Assembly: GCA_028023455.1 (NCBI GenBank)
Contig: JAQFVV010000180.1
Coordinates: 2,536,548 to 2,600,547 of the forward strand
Source: Epiperipatus broadwayi
Taxonomy: Eukaryota; Onychophora; Udeonychophora; Euonychophora; Peripatidae
Length of the DNA: 64,000 bases
Reading direction: 5' to 3'
Under the pieces are notes generated by a model. That model saw only the letters and a program-made list of their open reading frames with translations, searched no databases and had not been told where the DNA came from. The position numbers were made by a program, and so were the translations under genes. The stretch's first letter is position 1; every line of letters starts with the position of its first letter. This document shows, piece after piece, positions 1 through 11,599 of this stretch.

Positions 1-78
1 AATATAACTCCTTATTTATATATATTATTTTATATACTTTAATGTTTATTATTACTATATAATTTTTTATAAATTTAT

Positions 79-1124
79 ATTATACTGCTTTATATGTAAA
101 TATTGTGCTAATTTTTTTTTAATATGTAATATCTATAACTATACTCATGTTTATACTCCTATTTAACTTAACCATTATTTTACAAACCCTAATTCACTTA
201 TATACAATTTTCTCTTTATATATTTACCTCTATATATCGTATTTAATAACTATATTTATACCAATCTCATCTTAATCCCAGAATCCCTTTTAAATTGTGG
301 TTTTATGGTTCTTATTAGTATCATTTTTTATTTTTCTTTCTTTAATATTTTCTGTAATTAACCTCATTTTTATTGAATTTTGTGTAAATTGTGTCTTACT
401 TTCTTCATATGTATAATATATCAGTGATTTATTATCTGACATATGTTGTTTTAATCTTGTTTTTATAGAATTTTTTTGTTTCTCTCACATATTTGTTATC
501 AATCCTATAATCTAGACATTGTTTGCATTTTATCAAACATACTCCATTAATTATTTCTATATTATCTCTATTATATCCTATGTATTTGTTATCTATCAAA
601 TTTAATAGGTTTTCTCTTTTTTTATTAACTATTTTTGTATTAATTATTCTTTTGCATTTTTAATTAATCTTCTTTATAATTTTGTTAAACTTATTCACTA
701 TAATATTATTATTGTTTTTATTCCTATACATCTATTTTCACTTTTCTTTTTTCCTTCACTCTTTTCATTTTTATTTATCTTATACTCTGTTTTTCAGTAC
801 TTCTTTTAATTATATGTACAGCGAAACCACTCTACTTAAGTCATTGATTATTACATTTTTTTGTTTAATATAATCTTCTTTCCTTGAACAGTACATTGCA
901 GCCCTGTATATTCTTGAATATATACAACTAATTTTATATTTTTTATTAATGTTGAAAAACCAACTTGTTATTTTGTTACCAATATTGTTCTTCTTATAAA
1001 TATTTGTCTGAATATATTATTTTTTATCTATCAATTTCTTTTGAAACATTACATCCAGATATCCAATTTCATTAATTTCTTCCCTCTCAATCATAAACTT
1101 TATATTCTCTTCCATTTTATTAAT
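79..1124 (-). pseudogene. Penelope-like element fragment, left arm (RT thumb to GIY-YIG end)
   Basis: Reading the minus strand from 1124 gives a PLE-like segment beginning KMEENIKF and reaching a YLDVMFQKK-type block. It matches the E-x-E...INFLD region that follows the catalytic YxDD motif in PLE reverse transcriptases. The rest matches the right arm, including the linker region and the distal GIY-YIG remnant, but is broken by stops and frameshifts. An open stretch of 64 codons survives at 1017-1211. PLEs encode a telomerase-related reverse transcriptase plus, in most families, a GIY-YIG endonuclease. This copy lacks the catalytic palm and cannot be functional. Confidence 0.7.
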
Positions 1125-1127
1125 ATC

Positions 1128-2156
1128 ATTAATAAAATGGAAGAGAATATAAAGTTTATGGCTGAGAAGGAAGAAAATAATCAAATTGCATATCTGGATG
1201 TAATGTTTCAAAAGAAATTGATAGATAAAAAATAATATATTCAGCCAAATATTTATAAAAAGAACAATATTGATAACAAAATAAGAAGTTGGTTTTCCAA
1301 CATTGATAGAAAATATAAAATCAGTTGTATATATTTAAGAATGTACAGGGGTGCAATATATTGTTGAAGAAAATAAGTCTATATTAAACAAAAAGATTTA
1401 ATAATCAATAAGTTAAAAAAGAGTGATTTACCTGTATATATAATTAATAGAAGTATTGAAAAAATAGAGTTTAAGATAAATAAAAATGAAAAGAGTGAAA
1501 AAAAAGAAAGGTGAAAATAGATATATAGGAATAAAAAACAAATAATATTATAGTGAATAAGTTTAACAAAATTATAAAGAAGATTAATAAAAAATGCAAA
1601 AGAATAATTACTACAAATATTTAATAAAAAAAAAGAAAATCTATTAAATTTGATAGATAACAAATACATAGGATATAATAAAGATAACTGAAATAATTAA
1701 TGGAATATATGTATTAAAATGCAAACAATGTCTAGATAATGGGGTTGATAACAAATATATGGGAGAAACAAAAAATTCTATAAAAAGAAGATTAAAACAA
1801 CATATGTCAGATAATATATCACTGATATATATATATATATAAAGAAACAGGACACAAATTTACACAAAGTTCAATAAAAATGAGGTTACATATAGAAAAT
1901 ATTAAAGAAAGAAAAATAAAAGAAGCAATAAGAAAGATAAAACCAAAATTTAATAGGGGTTAGGATGAGATTGGTATAGATATAGTTATTAAATAAGACA
2001 TATAGAGGTAAAATATATAAAGAGAAAATTGTTATAAATGATTTAGGGGTTGTAAAAAATGGTTAAGTTAAATAGGAATGTAAACATGAGTATGGTTATA
2101 GATATTACATATTAAAAAAAACTTAGCATAATATTTACATATAAAGCAATATAATA
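1128..2156 (+). pseudogene. Penelope-like element fragment, right arm, with GIY-YIG remnant
   Basis: The arm starts with the same post-palm RT segment (KMEENIKFMAEKEENN, then YLDVMF) at about 1135-1215. At about 1710-1810 an in-frame stretch reads CKQCLDNG, then KYMGETKNSIKRRLKQH. This is the second half of a GIY-YIG nuclease: a Cys pair, then Y-x-G-x-T and the K-x-R-x-x-x-H helix, with YIG changed to YMG. Several stops lie between the two blocks. The segment ends at 2156 against an RTE LINE fragment. The family assignment rests on the order RT, linker, GIY-YIG, which is diagnostic for PLEs. The copy is 5'-truncated and dead. Confidence 0.75.
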
Positions 2157-3250
2157 TTGAGAGAAGTTATAGAAAGGACAAATGAATATGAGTTGCCATT
2201 ATGCTTTGGATTTGTAGATTGTGAAAAGGCATTAGATTCTGTTAATGTTTCTTCAGTGATTAAAGCATTGGATCATCAAGGTATAGATCTAGGATATTGT
2301 CGTATTTTAAATAATATTTATAAAAATGCATTAGCAACAATTAAATTACATAATGATACTAGGAAAGTCAACACTGAGAAGAATGTAAGACAGGTGACTC
2401 CATATCTCCAAAATGTTTTACAGCAGGCTACAAGAAGTATTTTGTGAATTAAAATGGGAAAGTAAATGGAGATTATTTAAATCATTTAGATTTTGGAGAT
2501 GATGTAGTTGTTTTTGCAAATAATGCTTTAGAGCTGCAGGAAATGTTGCAGGAGTTAGCAGATGAAAGTAGGAAATTAAGACTAAAGATAAATGTTAAAA
2601 AGACTAAAGTGATGTTCAGTGGATTTTTTCAAAATATGAAAATAAAGATTTATTGTGATGAGTTAGAAGAAGTTAACAGCTACATATATCTTGGTCAGGT
2701 TGTTAATACAGGTGGAAACATAATGGATGAAATTAATCATAGAATTATACTTGGTTGGAGTGCTTTTGGCAGAAATAACTTTATACTAAAGGGAAATATG
2801 CCTATGTATTTGATAAGAAAGGTTTTTAATAAATGTGTTTTATTAGTTCTTACTTATGGATTTAAGACTTGGACACTTAATAGAAGAGCAATACAGAGAC
2901 TTCAGACCACTCAAAGAAATATGGAGAGATGCATGTTAAGAATAACAAAAAGAGATCGAAAAAGAAATATATGGGTAAGAGAACAAACAGGTGTTACTGA
3001 CCTTATTGAAAAAATTAAAAGACAGAATTGGAGTTGGGCTGGACATATTGCTAGAAGAGATGATAATAGATGGACAATTGAAATATTAAATGGGATTCCA
3101 AGAGATTTAAAAGACCCAAAAAGAGATCACATGTGAGATGGATGGATGAAATAAGATAGTATGTAGGGGTGAGTGGAGAAGAGAAGCTAAAAGATCGGAG
3201 AAAATGGTTTGAACTTAGTGAGATCTTTATCCTGCAGTGGATTGATAATG
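2157..3250 (+). pseudogene. RTE-clade LINE, 5'-truncated copy (RT palm to 3' end)
   Basis: This copy parallels the longer one at 31.5-34.4 kb nearly base for base. It begins inside the RT domain at the ERTNEYELP block, then has FVDCEKALDSVN (usual FVDYEKAFDS), a broken GDSISP block near 2390, and LDFGDDVVVFA near 2490 containing the FxDD catalytic motif. LKINVKKTKVM, a YIYLGQVVNT block and the C-terminal WSWAGHIARRDDNRWT segment typical of RTE-like elements follow. Frameshifts near 2395-2450 and around 3120 and in-frame stops make it a pseudogene. The 3' end at about 3235-3250 is a short GATGATGATG run, as expected for RTE elements, whose 3' ends carry simple repeats. The 5' truncation at 2157 is typical of incomplete target-primed reverse transcription. 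Confidence 0.85.
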
Positions 3251-3759
3251 GTTGATGATGATGATGAATATAAATTTATAAGCAAATTTTATAAAAATAA
3301 TAAAAGTTAAAGTGTATAAAATAAAATATATTTATATAAATAAAGAATTGTAAAGAGTATATATATTTAGTTTAAATAATATGTAATACAGGGAGTAGGG
3401 TATAAGATAATTTTTTGAAAAAAAAAACGTTTTTTAAGAGATTAAGGTAAATTGGATAAGTTCAAAGATTATAATGTTTATAGGTTTTAGATATTAAAAA
3501 AATAATGATAAATATAAAACATTATTTTTAACAGAAGAATGAGTAAGAAAATAATAGATATTATGTGATTTGAAAATTAAAAGAATATTAATAAATGAAT
3601 TATTGTTGAACTGACAATTATATCAATAAAAATTAAGTATTTTAATGAGGGGAATTTAAGTTTATAAGGAATAGAAGTAATTAGGAGATTATTAAAAATA
3701 ATAAAAATGAATAATATATTTGTATTAATAGTTATTCTTGAATATGTATGTATACAGTT
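3251..3759. other. AT-rich spacer, no gene seen
   Basis: Beyond the RTE 3' tail there is only low-complexity A+T sequence with short poly-A runs. I see no conserved coding block or repeat. Confidence 0.5.
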
Positions 3760-3953
3760 AAATAAATAATCAATCAAACAAGATTGAAATAAACAACTAT
3801 TAATAAGTATATTTAAATATTTATCAAACCGGCTTTCATCTCCATTGAGACCTTCTCAAGGTTTCAATGGAGATGAAAGCTGGTTTGATACATATTTAAA
3901 TATACTTATTAATAGTTGTTTATTTCAATCTTGTTTGATTGATTATTTATTTA
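3760..3953. repeat. Near-perfect 194-bp hairpin (foldback element or inverted PLE ends)
   Basis: The left arm starts AAATAAATAATCAATCAAAC and is repeated as its reverse complement ending at 3953. The arms are about 90 bp and almost identical, and even the centre (ACCTT-CTC-AAGGT, about 3850-3862) can pair. The central motif, GAGAAGGTCTCAATGGAGATG followed by AAAGC, resembles a PLE terminal hammerhead region with an AATG loop between TCTC and GAGA. Two PLE ends joined head to head is therefore one explanation; a non-autonomous foldback element is another. Confidence 0.75.
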
Positions 3954-4080
3954 TGTGTTTGTGACAACATTATGGACAAATAAATTATATTGGATATTTG
4001 ACCATCATAGTGGTATACAGTTAGGAATATACATGTATAATTTATATTTATTTTCTATTTATATTATATATTTTATTTTA

Positions 4081-4320
4081 AACCACCAAACATCACATGA
4101 TCACCATTTCTTATGCTTGCTCATAACTGTTATTAAAGCAGTCAAAACTCTCCATACAGTAGTGCTCTTCACTGATGAAGGCAACAAGCCAGAAACTAGT
4201 CTGGAGATATTGAATGAGTATGCACTGTATGGGGATTTTTTGCACAAGCCTTCTGCAATCCATTGATTACTCTGACTTGCATTGAATGGCATTACTGTAT
4301 GGAGAGTTTTGCCTGTTTTA
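4081..4320 (+). mobile_element. Short non-autonomous element (CATCACATG family), copy 1, with 13-bp TSD
   Basis: A 240-bp insertion lies between two copies of ATATTTTATTTTA (4068-4080 and 4321-4333). Its left end has AAACATCACATGATCACC, then an internal inverted pair: GTCAAAACTCTCCATACAGT near 4140 against its complement near 4295-4312. The middle contains blocks shared with the other five copies in this window (GAAACTAGTCTGG, GCACAAGCCTTCTG, ATCCATTGATTACTC). There is no coding capacity and no poly-A tail. I cannot place it in a known superfamily. Confidence 0.8.
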
Positions 4321-4470
4321 ATATTTTATTTTATATTTATTTGGGTTTGATTATTTATTTCAGTTTTATTAGCTTTTTCAATATATTTTGTTGTTTTTAG
4401 TTTTTTATTGTTTACATTTTTATGTTATTATTTATATAGTTATGTATTTTATTTTGTTTATTATATCATA

Positions 4471-4507
4471 GCTCTGAAGAAGACTGCAGGACAGTTGAAA
4501 TGTAGGT
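4471..4507 (+). ncRNA. Hammerhead-ribozyme-like motif at a PLE end (degenerate)
   Basis: The order GCT, CTGAAGA, a stem-loop, GAAA, then TGTA follows the type-I hammerhead layout (CUGANGA, stem II, GAAA, short stem III, NUH). Stem II would be A(G)ACTG / CAGTT around a CAGGA loop, with one bulged G, the same arrangement as the better copy at 60.2 kb. Stem III would be at most a 2-bp A-U/U-G pair with no loop, as in the minimal hammerheads reported in PLEs. The 5' stem I base pairing is weak (GCT against GGT), so activity is doubtful. An AATAAA lies about 20 bases downstream. Confidence 0.4.
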
Positions 4508-4582
4508 GTATGTTTATATGTACAAATAAAGGGTTTTGCTAAAAAGTGTTTGAAGTGGTTTGGATAAATTGTATTTATATAA

Positions 4583-5450
4583 GAATAGATATAGCTTTAT
4601 AGTTATTAAAATTATTTTTACCACTAGATTTATAAACTGGTCTTACTATAGATGTTTTTAATAATGTAGGAAACTCACTACTTTCTATTATTTTATTAAT
4701 CGTGTAAATTATAATATCTGATAGAATATCATTATTTTTTATGCATACCATTCTTATTGTATCTATACCTGGGCTTATGTTAACTCCACATTCTTTTATG
4801 ATTTCATATAAGTCTTCATTTCAATTTGGCATAAATATTGAATGAAGTTGACTACTATATGTTTTTGAAATATTACTATGATGATCAATTTGTTTCAGTT
4901 TGTTAATTCTTTCTGCAAATATATTATTATAAGTATTTGCTAGAAGAAAACTATCACTTATATTAAATTAGTTTTTTAAATCTTCATCATTTATATAACT
5001 TGATTTTTTAAATAATATTTCATTTATTTTTCTGCAAGTATTTATTTATGTCATCTCTATTTTCATTTAAAAAATATTATAAAACAATCTTTTCTCTGTT
5101 CTTATCATAGAATTAATTTCATTTCTTAATGCCTTATATTAAAAACATAAATCATGATTTTGTTGATTTTTTTTCCATTTTTTTTATAAGTTTTTTTTTT
5201 CTTGTATTCATTTCAATATATTTTTATTTATCCAATTAACATTGAACATTTTATTATTATGTTTAATCATAATGATTTCTTATTACTTATTGTATACATC
5301 TTTGAAAATTTCTACAAACTTTTTATCCATAGTGTTAGTGCCATTATTTCTTTTGACTTCATTTCAGTCAGTTTTTTTGTAAAATTTTTTAAATAGTTTA
5401 TTATTATATAATATCCATTTATTTTACACTATTTCTGATAATTAATTATA
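4583..5450 (-). pseudogene. LINE reverse-transcriptase fragment (N-terminal half of RT)
   Basis: Read on the minus strand from 5450, a diverged linker (WINKNILK, then YKALRNEINSMIRTEKRLFY) leads into the RT start near 4700-4800: ECGVNISPGIDTIRM, SEFPTLLKTSIVRPVYKS and NFNNYKAISIL. These correspond to the KSSPGIDGI, WK-x-A-x-V-x-PI-x-K and NYRPISIL blocks at the start of non-LTR reverse transcriptases of the Jockey/CR1-like kind. Several stops and frameshifts break the frame. The match stops at about 4583, before the catalytic aspartates. I could not decide whether it is the same element as the endonuclease fragment at 6.0-6.6 kb. Confidence 0.7.
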
Positions 5451-5989
5451 TTATACTTTCTTTGAAATACATATAAAGATCTTTTTATTCTTGAATAATA
5501 GAAATGATAAAAACCTTGATAAAAACATTACGCCGTTCAAAGTTTTCTTCAAGCAATAAATGACGTGTTATAGTTAGCCATATTAAAAAAAAACCTCACA
5601 ATATTTTTTTAATACCAATATTAAATATATCCATATCTACATCACAAAAATAGTAATCATAATATTAAATATCTTCTTTTTAATGGAAAATAATTACAGT
5701 ATAGAATTTTTCTTCTTTAAATATTGACATATAGCCAAAAACATCTCATGTTATAAAGAGAAACAAATTCCATAACCTAAGAGTAGAAAACAAAAAGCTA
5801 TTAATATCTTAAAATCATTAATTAATATACAATAAAAATGATGTAAAATAAAAAATCATAATCTTCATTTTTATATTAATTATAAAATCCATGCAATATC
5901 ATATATAAATATTAATGCATGTGCATACCTGAGCATATGAGTATTTGCATAATGTGAACATTTCTTGTTTTCTGAGTCCTAATAATAAT
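5451..5989. other. Interval between two LINE relics, nothing recognised
   Basis: A+T-rich sequence with no conserved block. It lies between two reverse-strand LINE fragments and may be the decayed interior of one element, but I cannot show that. Confidence 0.4.
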
Positions 5990-6625
5990 GTAATCTATTA
6001 AATGCTGCCATTGTTTTGAGTATGGATGTTTCCCTGTTGTTTGTAGTGATTTTTCTGCCTAAAGTGCTTGTGATAATCAATTCATGTGTTGTGTATAAAT
6101 TTAATAATAACAAGCTAATGGAATTTATTGCCCAAATACTATTATTTCCAATAACTTTTGGCCAAAGACTACTATTTGTACCAACACATGCATTAAGATC
6201 ATGAAAAAGAACATTTCAAATTTTTAATAATATTGATGTAATAATGTTATCCACCAAGGACTAAAAGCTTTCTTTTTCTGATATCTCTGAATCTAGGATT
6301 GAAGGATAGGCATTGGTATAATGAACTCTAGTACCATTATCTAAAGCAAGTTTTAAGATCATTAATTTTCTATTAATACAATGAAGAATTCCAATAATAG
6401 AAGGTACTACATTAAGTTTTACAGCAAGTTCAGTACCATACATTTTTCTTTTACTGACTAACCCTGCCTTTCTAAAAAAATTTGCATCCATTCATTAGTT
6501 TTAATAAACTTTCTTTTCCTGGAAAATGAGTTTACTAAGAGCAGCTATATCAATCTGAAATCATGGGAGTTCATTAACTACAAGTGCAGATCTTCATTTT
6601 GGTTATGAAAAGCTTGTACCAAGAA
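5990..6625 (-). pseudogene. LINE APE-type endonuclease fragment
   Basis: On the minus strand from about 6620 the order is RSALVVNELP, FQIDIAALSK, MYGTELAVKLNVVPSIIG, RKLMILKLALDNGT, then (after a stop) FHDLNACVGTNSSLWPKVIG, SISLLLLNLYTTHELIITST and MAAFNRLHYY. This is the order of an apurinic/apyrimidinic-like endonuclease of a non-LTR retrotransposon, of the type often labelled craniofacial development protein 2-like in animal genomes. The expected G-D-F-N-A motif appears as F-H-D-L-N-A, and the later S-x-W-x-H-P block is not recovered. The longest open piece is 76 codons at 6261-6491. It is a dead fragment. Confidence 0.75.
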
Positions 6626-7379
6626 TATTTTTTATATTCCATGTAACAATAGAAAAAAAAATTACATTTATATTTTTGATACCTTTAGTAATATCATTGC
6701 CACTTACTATGTCACCACTACTGATATTATTTTTACTATTCTTATTATTCCTATTGCTGAAATTAATATTCCACCAACCTAGCTAGACTGGATGAGATAG
6801 ATCATTATTTTAAGTGTTTCCGTGGAAAGCAGGGTGATCACTAAATAGGACTGCCTAAACATAAATCTTTGCCAACCAAACATCCTGTGTCACTTAAATA
6901 TAATTTAAAACATGACTTATTGGCAATTGTACTGCCACAAACAAAAAGCACAACTAAGGACTGTTAGCCGACTAAGCCTGCCCCATCACTGCTTTTTAAA
7001 TTCTCATAGGCTTGAGCTAAAGAAAATGGAAAGAAAAAATAAAGATTGAAATGAGAAATGTGGGTATAGTCAAGGAATGAAAATGTTACACAAGCATACA
7101 ATTCCATTATCATAGTTATTATAAGATATCTGGTGGCATGAGAGATTCATAATTACCATACCCAAAAATAACTTAAGTGATTAAAGGAAAAAAAGGAGAT
7201 AGAAAAGATGGTCTTAAAACAGTACTTAACTTTTAATAGATCAGCATCTTATCCTTCATTGCACCTGGAGCAATTGGGAAGGCACAGTTTATTTGAAATT
7301 CACAGCTGGTCTTTATATCATCTAAATGCCTTTCCATTATCCCTATCTGTGGAGCCTATCAATAACTTGAATGTAGCAT
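6626..7379. other. No gene seen
   Basis: Slightly less AT-rich around 6780-7000 than its surroundings, but no reading frame or repeat that I recognise. Confidence 0.4.
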
Positions 7380-7470
7380 TTGACCCATATATTAATAGTT
7401 CTTTATATCTTTGTTAACTTTATGTTTATTATCATATTTATTTTAATGTTTATTTTTATTTCATTTATAG

Positions 7471-7497
7471 AAGTAAACATTAAAATTGAGTGTCAGC
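7471..7497 (+). other. 27-nt microexon-like cassette, unit 1
   Basis: Preceded by a T-rich tract and TTATAG, a good 3' splice site; followed by ATAAGT, one change from the donor GTAAGT. The cassette reads as 2 nt, eight codons (VNIKIECQ) and 1 nt, with no stop. Confidence 0.35.
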
Positions 7498-7938
7498 ATA
7501 AGTCTTACATGTGCTCAGTTTACAGATTAAATATGATGCCAATTATTTTATTTATATGGGGCTCAATGATTTTTCTATACTTCTATTAAATCATTATTAT
7601 TTTTATTACTCCTCTTAACAATATTGCTGCTTATTTATTTTGCTTTATTACCATTGTCTTAAATATCTGACCATAGAGTTCCTTTCTAAATCTTTTTTCT
7701 TTGCTTATGGCCTCATCCAGATAATTACTTATGACATTAATGACATTGGTATTAATGATTTAACCATTCATTACTTCATCATCATCACACTTTATTATTT
7801 AACTTTTTGTTTATCAATGAAAGTTTCCATATCTTAAAATATTACTTATGACATTTGTATTAATATTTTTTTCCTAATTTTGTTAACACTAAGTTTATTA
7901 TCATATTGATTTCAATATTTTTTATGTGTCATTGGCAA

Positions 7939-7965
7939 ATGTAACTAATGGAAAGAAGCCTGCAT
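7939..7965 (+). other. 27-nt microexon-like cassette, unit 2 (splice sites lost)
   Basis: Aligned with the other units. The acceptor is TTGGCAA (AG changed to AA) and the donor is GGAAGC. The frame is open in the same phase (VTNGKKPA). Confidence 0.3.
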
Positions 7966-8330
7966 GGAAGCTTTAAATTATTCATTTTGCAAATGATTTT
8001 CAATATCAGTTATTTTTATTATGTTGAGATTCTTCATTTTTTCACAATTCCTTTAAATTGTTTTCATATTTTATTGATTATGGCTCTCATATGAGCATTA
8101 ATTGTTAATCATTATTGTACTTTGTAATCAATATTTTGAATCTATGATAGTATCATTCATTTCATAAATCTGATTTATTATTTATTCAAGGCTTTATTGA
8201 AACAATTTTTTATAAAATAAACATTGATATCTATATTATTAATTGACCATTTACTCCATTCTAATCATCACACATTATCAATAATTATTCTTTGATTATC
8301 AATTTCTTCTATTTTATTAAAAACTATATG

Positions 8331-11300
8331 ACACACACACACACACATAGTACCCTTACTAAAGGAAAACTAAGATTGACTTTCCAGCTAACTATGACCC
8401 AACTATACTATAACTACAGTCAAGTTATATAATCAATGACTATTAAAATTAAATACTATTTTACTAGCTCATGATATACTTCTAACATATAATATCTTAT
8501 AAAATTAATGTTTTATAATAATTATAAGAAATTTATTAAATTAAAATATAATATTTATATTAACATAAATAAATAGGGTTCCAACTAGAATACTCATCTC
8601 GTTTATTTTACTAATAAATTTAATTTATGATTAACTCATTATTATAAATAAAATATGGTTGACTAAAATAACAAATACAACTATAAAAAATTCTTCACAC
8701 GAGACATTCAGCAAGGTACAATGGCTTAAACATTAAAGATACATCCCTAAAGATATATTCCCAATGGCATAAGAATATTACCCCCTACTAAATTTATATA
8801 ACAAAACTACCACATAATACTTCTAGGTCTTTAACAACATACATAATAACAATAATACTAACATAAGATTTATAAATTTATTATAAAAATAATAAATTAA
8901 TTACTAATCCCGTAATAAAATACTAATTAAAAAATTTAACATCAACTGATAATTCTTATTCATCATCTTTGAATAAAAATTTTACAATTTTTAAAAAAAA
9001 TAATCTCAGGTTCCTTTCCAAACTAATAATAAAAATAAATTAATTAATTAAGACACTGCAGTAAAATATGATGAGGGATTACACATACTATCTAACTACC
9101 TTTACAAAAATAACAACAATAAGCAACTAAGATACCTTAATGATTCTTAATATTAAATCCATTTAAATATTAATGTTTAACAATAAAAACATAAAGAAAA
9201 TAATAAGATTCTGAGAAAAAACATTGTACAAACTTCTGTTTGTTTTATGGTGTATTCATAAAATATATATTTTATGATGTAGTGGCAATGTTAAATATCC
9301 TAAATGACTGTTGCATCATTTTAAAATAATCACCAATGATTATATCTTTTATAATAATAATAATTATAATTATACACTTTACTACTCAATCAAAGGTAAT
9401 AGTAATATTTTAAGTAATCTTTATGAATCATGGGCAAACAAATAATGTTTAAAACCAATAATATCTTATGGATCATGCATGTGGAATGAAGAATGAAAGA
9501 ATGACACTTAGACAAATTAAAACTCCAACAACAAAGTAATTAAAAAACATTAATAATTTTATTATATTTGAACAACATTATAATTATTGTACAATAAAAT
9601 TATAAAAATTAAAAAGAAATATTTACAAACTGTACTATAAAAAATTAACATTATTTCATATTAAAATATTTATACAACAAATATTACAAGTAAATAAAAA
9701 TAAATAATAAGATAGTCTTCATTCCGACTACCTAAAATGAAATAAAATCTTACAGTAATAATTATAATATACTATTTTATTTAATAAAACAATAATATTC
9801 TATTGTTTTGTGGTGAGAAAATAATAACAATAAACATAATAATTTCTAAAAACTTAATACTACATTTATAATATCTTAAAAATATATTTCTTATTATATA
9901 ATTAGGGAATATAAGTTTAGATCTAAATTATCACAGTCTAAATTCAGCATAAAGTAAAAATATTTTAAATTATTAAAATATTTTCTTTGCAATTCAGCAA
10001 AGCATTATCTTAATAATTCACTATGTTCAAATATTCTATATTAGTAAGTTTAAATAAAGAAAAATATTAATATCTCCCTTGATAAAATAACTACTTATGC
10101 AAAAGTATTTAAAATATAATTCCATAAGTTTTCTCTTCTTTAAATAGGTTTTATTTTTTATAGCAAAATTAAAAAAAAAAACTATTAATAAATTACCTTG
10201 CTTGATATTTTATATTTCCTTTTTTTATATTTTTACATTCATCATAGCATTCACATTATTCTTTCATTACTTTCTCTTCACTTCAATTCAAATATGCATT
10301 TATTTGAGTCTAATGATCTCTAATGCCTATAATAGTTGTGGGCATATTAATCATTTCTTTCCTATTTTTATAATATGACAAGCATTAAATGTTTTAATAT
10401 CATTTGCAATAGAATACATATCTCATCTGGCCTTAACATAAACTACGAGTTTCTAACAGTTTAGTTATTACTTTACTATCATTTTAAACTATCCTCTATG
10501 ATATGATTCCAGTGGTGATAGACAGTGATTATAGTCTGGATATGGAATAATAACAATAATAACTTAAACAAGTATAAAAACATCATCATGGGTATAGTGC
10601 TAAAAAATAAAGTCCATATTTATCAAGCACCTTAAATTCATGTCATGCCTTTCATTTCAGCTCTTACTGACTTTAAGGGAAATGCAATGGTCCATGAAAA
10701 AATTCTATACAGTCATTTGTTACCTGTACATTTACTAAACTCACACATACATCCTTTCAAACATATCTTTAAATACCTAGGATATCATATAATAATTACT
10801 CTTCCTACCTCCATCCTATATCTTCCACATACAGAATTACTCTAAAAAAATACAAGCCACATTACAAAATAATTTCCAAACTGCATTTTTAGCAAGAAAA
10901 CAACAAAAATCTAAAATTCATTTCAAGACAATTTTAAAAATTTTTCAAGCACAAATGATTTCAATATTATTCATTTATTTATTTGTTGTTACATTATAAA
11001 ATTTAGAGATCAATATTTTTATATTTCTCTGTATTTTAACAGATACCATTCATAATGATAATGCATTAATAACTCAACTATGTTATAAAACATGCATATT
11101 CAAGCATTTATGATAAACAATTATTTTAAAATATCCTTAGTTATCTCACATTCACAAGCATTCATTCTTTTATATATATATATATAACATCTATGATGAT
11201 AATTCAACCGTTCAATATACAAGCAATATGATACATAATAATAATGTATTAATTTTAAAATATATCATTTAAAAATATCAAACAATGCAATATAAATAAT

Positions 11301-11599
11301 AAATAAGATTACCTCTGATCTCAACATTGATTGAAATCATGAATGGTAGATCTCTTCTTTCTCGACCATACATTCAAACAAATTATAATTATTAATTACC
11401 TGTCAGAATGTTAATTTCTAAAAAAAAACATTTATCTTTATTTAACATAATAGAAAAGAAACTAATCTATTTTAAGATTAAATTTAAAAAATACATTATA
11501 TAAATAAGTCAATTATTTTATATAGCACAATGTTTATAAACTAATATTTAAACAGCATTAAATTGTTGCAGCACATGCGCTTTGGATTTTAATTATAAA
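8331..11599. other. Very AT-rich intergenic DNA
   Basis: Mostly A/T runs with a short (AC)n at 8332-8346 and scattered simple repeats. No reading frame longer than background and no recognised repeat family. Confidence 0.5.

Larger units (their letters stand above)
79..2156. repeat. 2.1-kb inverted repeat (palindrome) made of two PLE copies
   Basis: The two arms are reverse complements of each other and meet at a 3-bp spacer at 1125-1127 (TTATTAAT-ATC-ATTAATAA). Matching landmarks include the 20-base stretch around 1096-1115 and its complement at 1137-1156, and the segment near 430-470 against 1780-1830. The arms differ by scattered substitutions and small indels, so the palindrome is not freshly made. 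Outward, similarity stops near 79 on the left and at 2156 on the right, where an RTE LINE fragment begins. Both copies are cut at the same residue of the PLE reading frame, which suggests one inverted duplication rather than two independent insertions. Confidence 0.85.
7380..8330 (+). repeat. Tandem ~470-bp repeat, block 1 (2 monomers)
   Basis: Two monomers share, in order, a TTTATTTCAATGTTTATTTTTAT-like tract, a 27-nt cassette (7471-7497 and 7939-7965), CTTTAAATTATTCATTTTGC, a GACATTAATGACATT block and a TTCATCATCATCAC block. The cassettes are 468 bases apart. The same order of landmarks recurs in blocks at 14.2-16.7 and 19.0-20.3 kb. The monomers are diverged and have no terminal structure. 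Confidence 0.65.

Noticed and set aside
682-873. Hydrophobic 63-codon frame, possible membrane peptide
   Set aside because: It is the complement of the PLE left arm and reflects T-richness.
6016-6204. Frame that looks like a signal-peptide protein
   Set aside because: It is antisense to the LINE endonuclease fragment.
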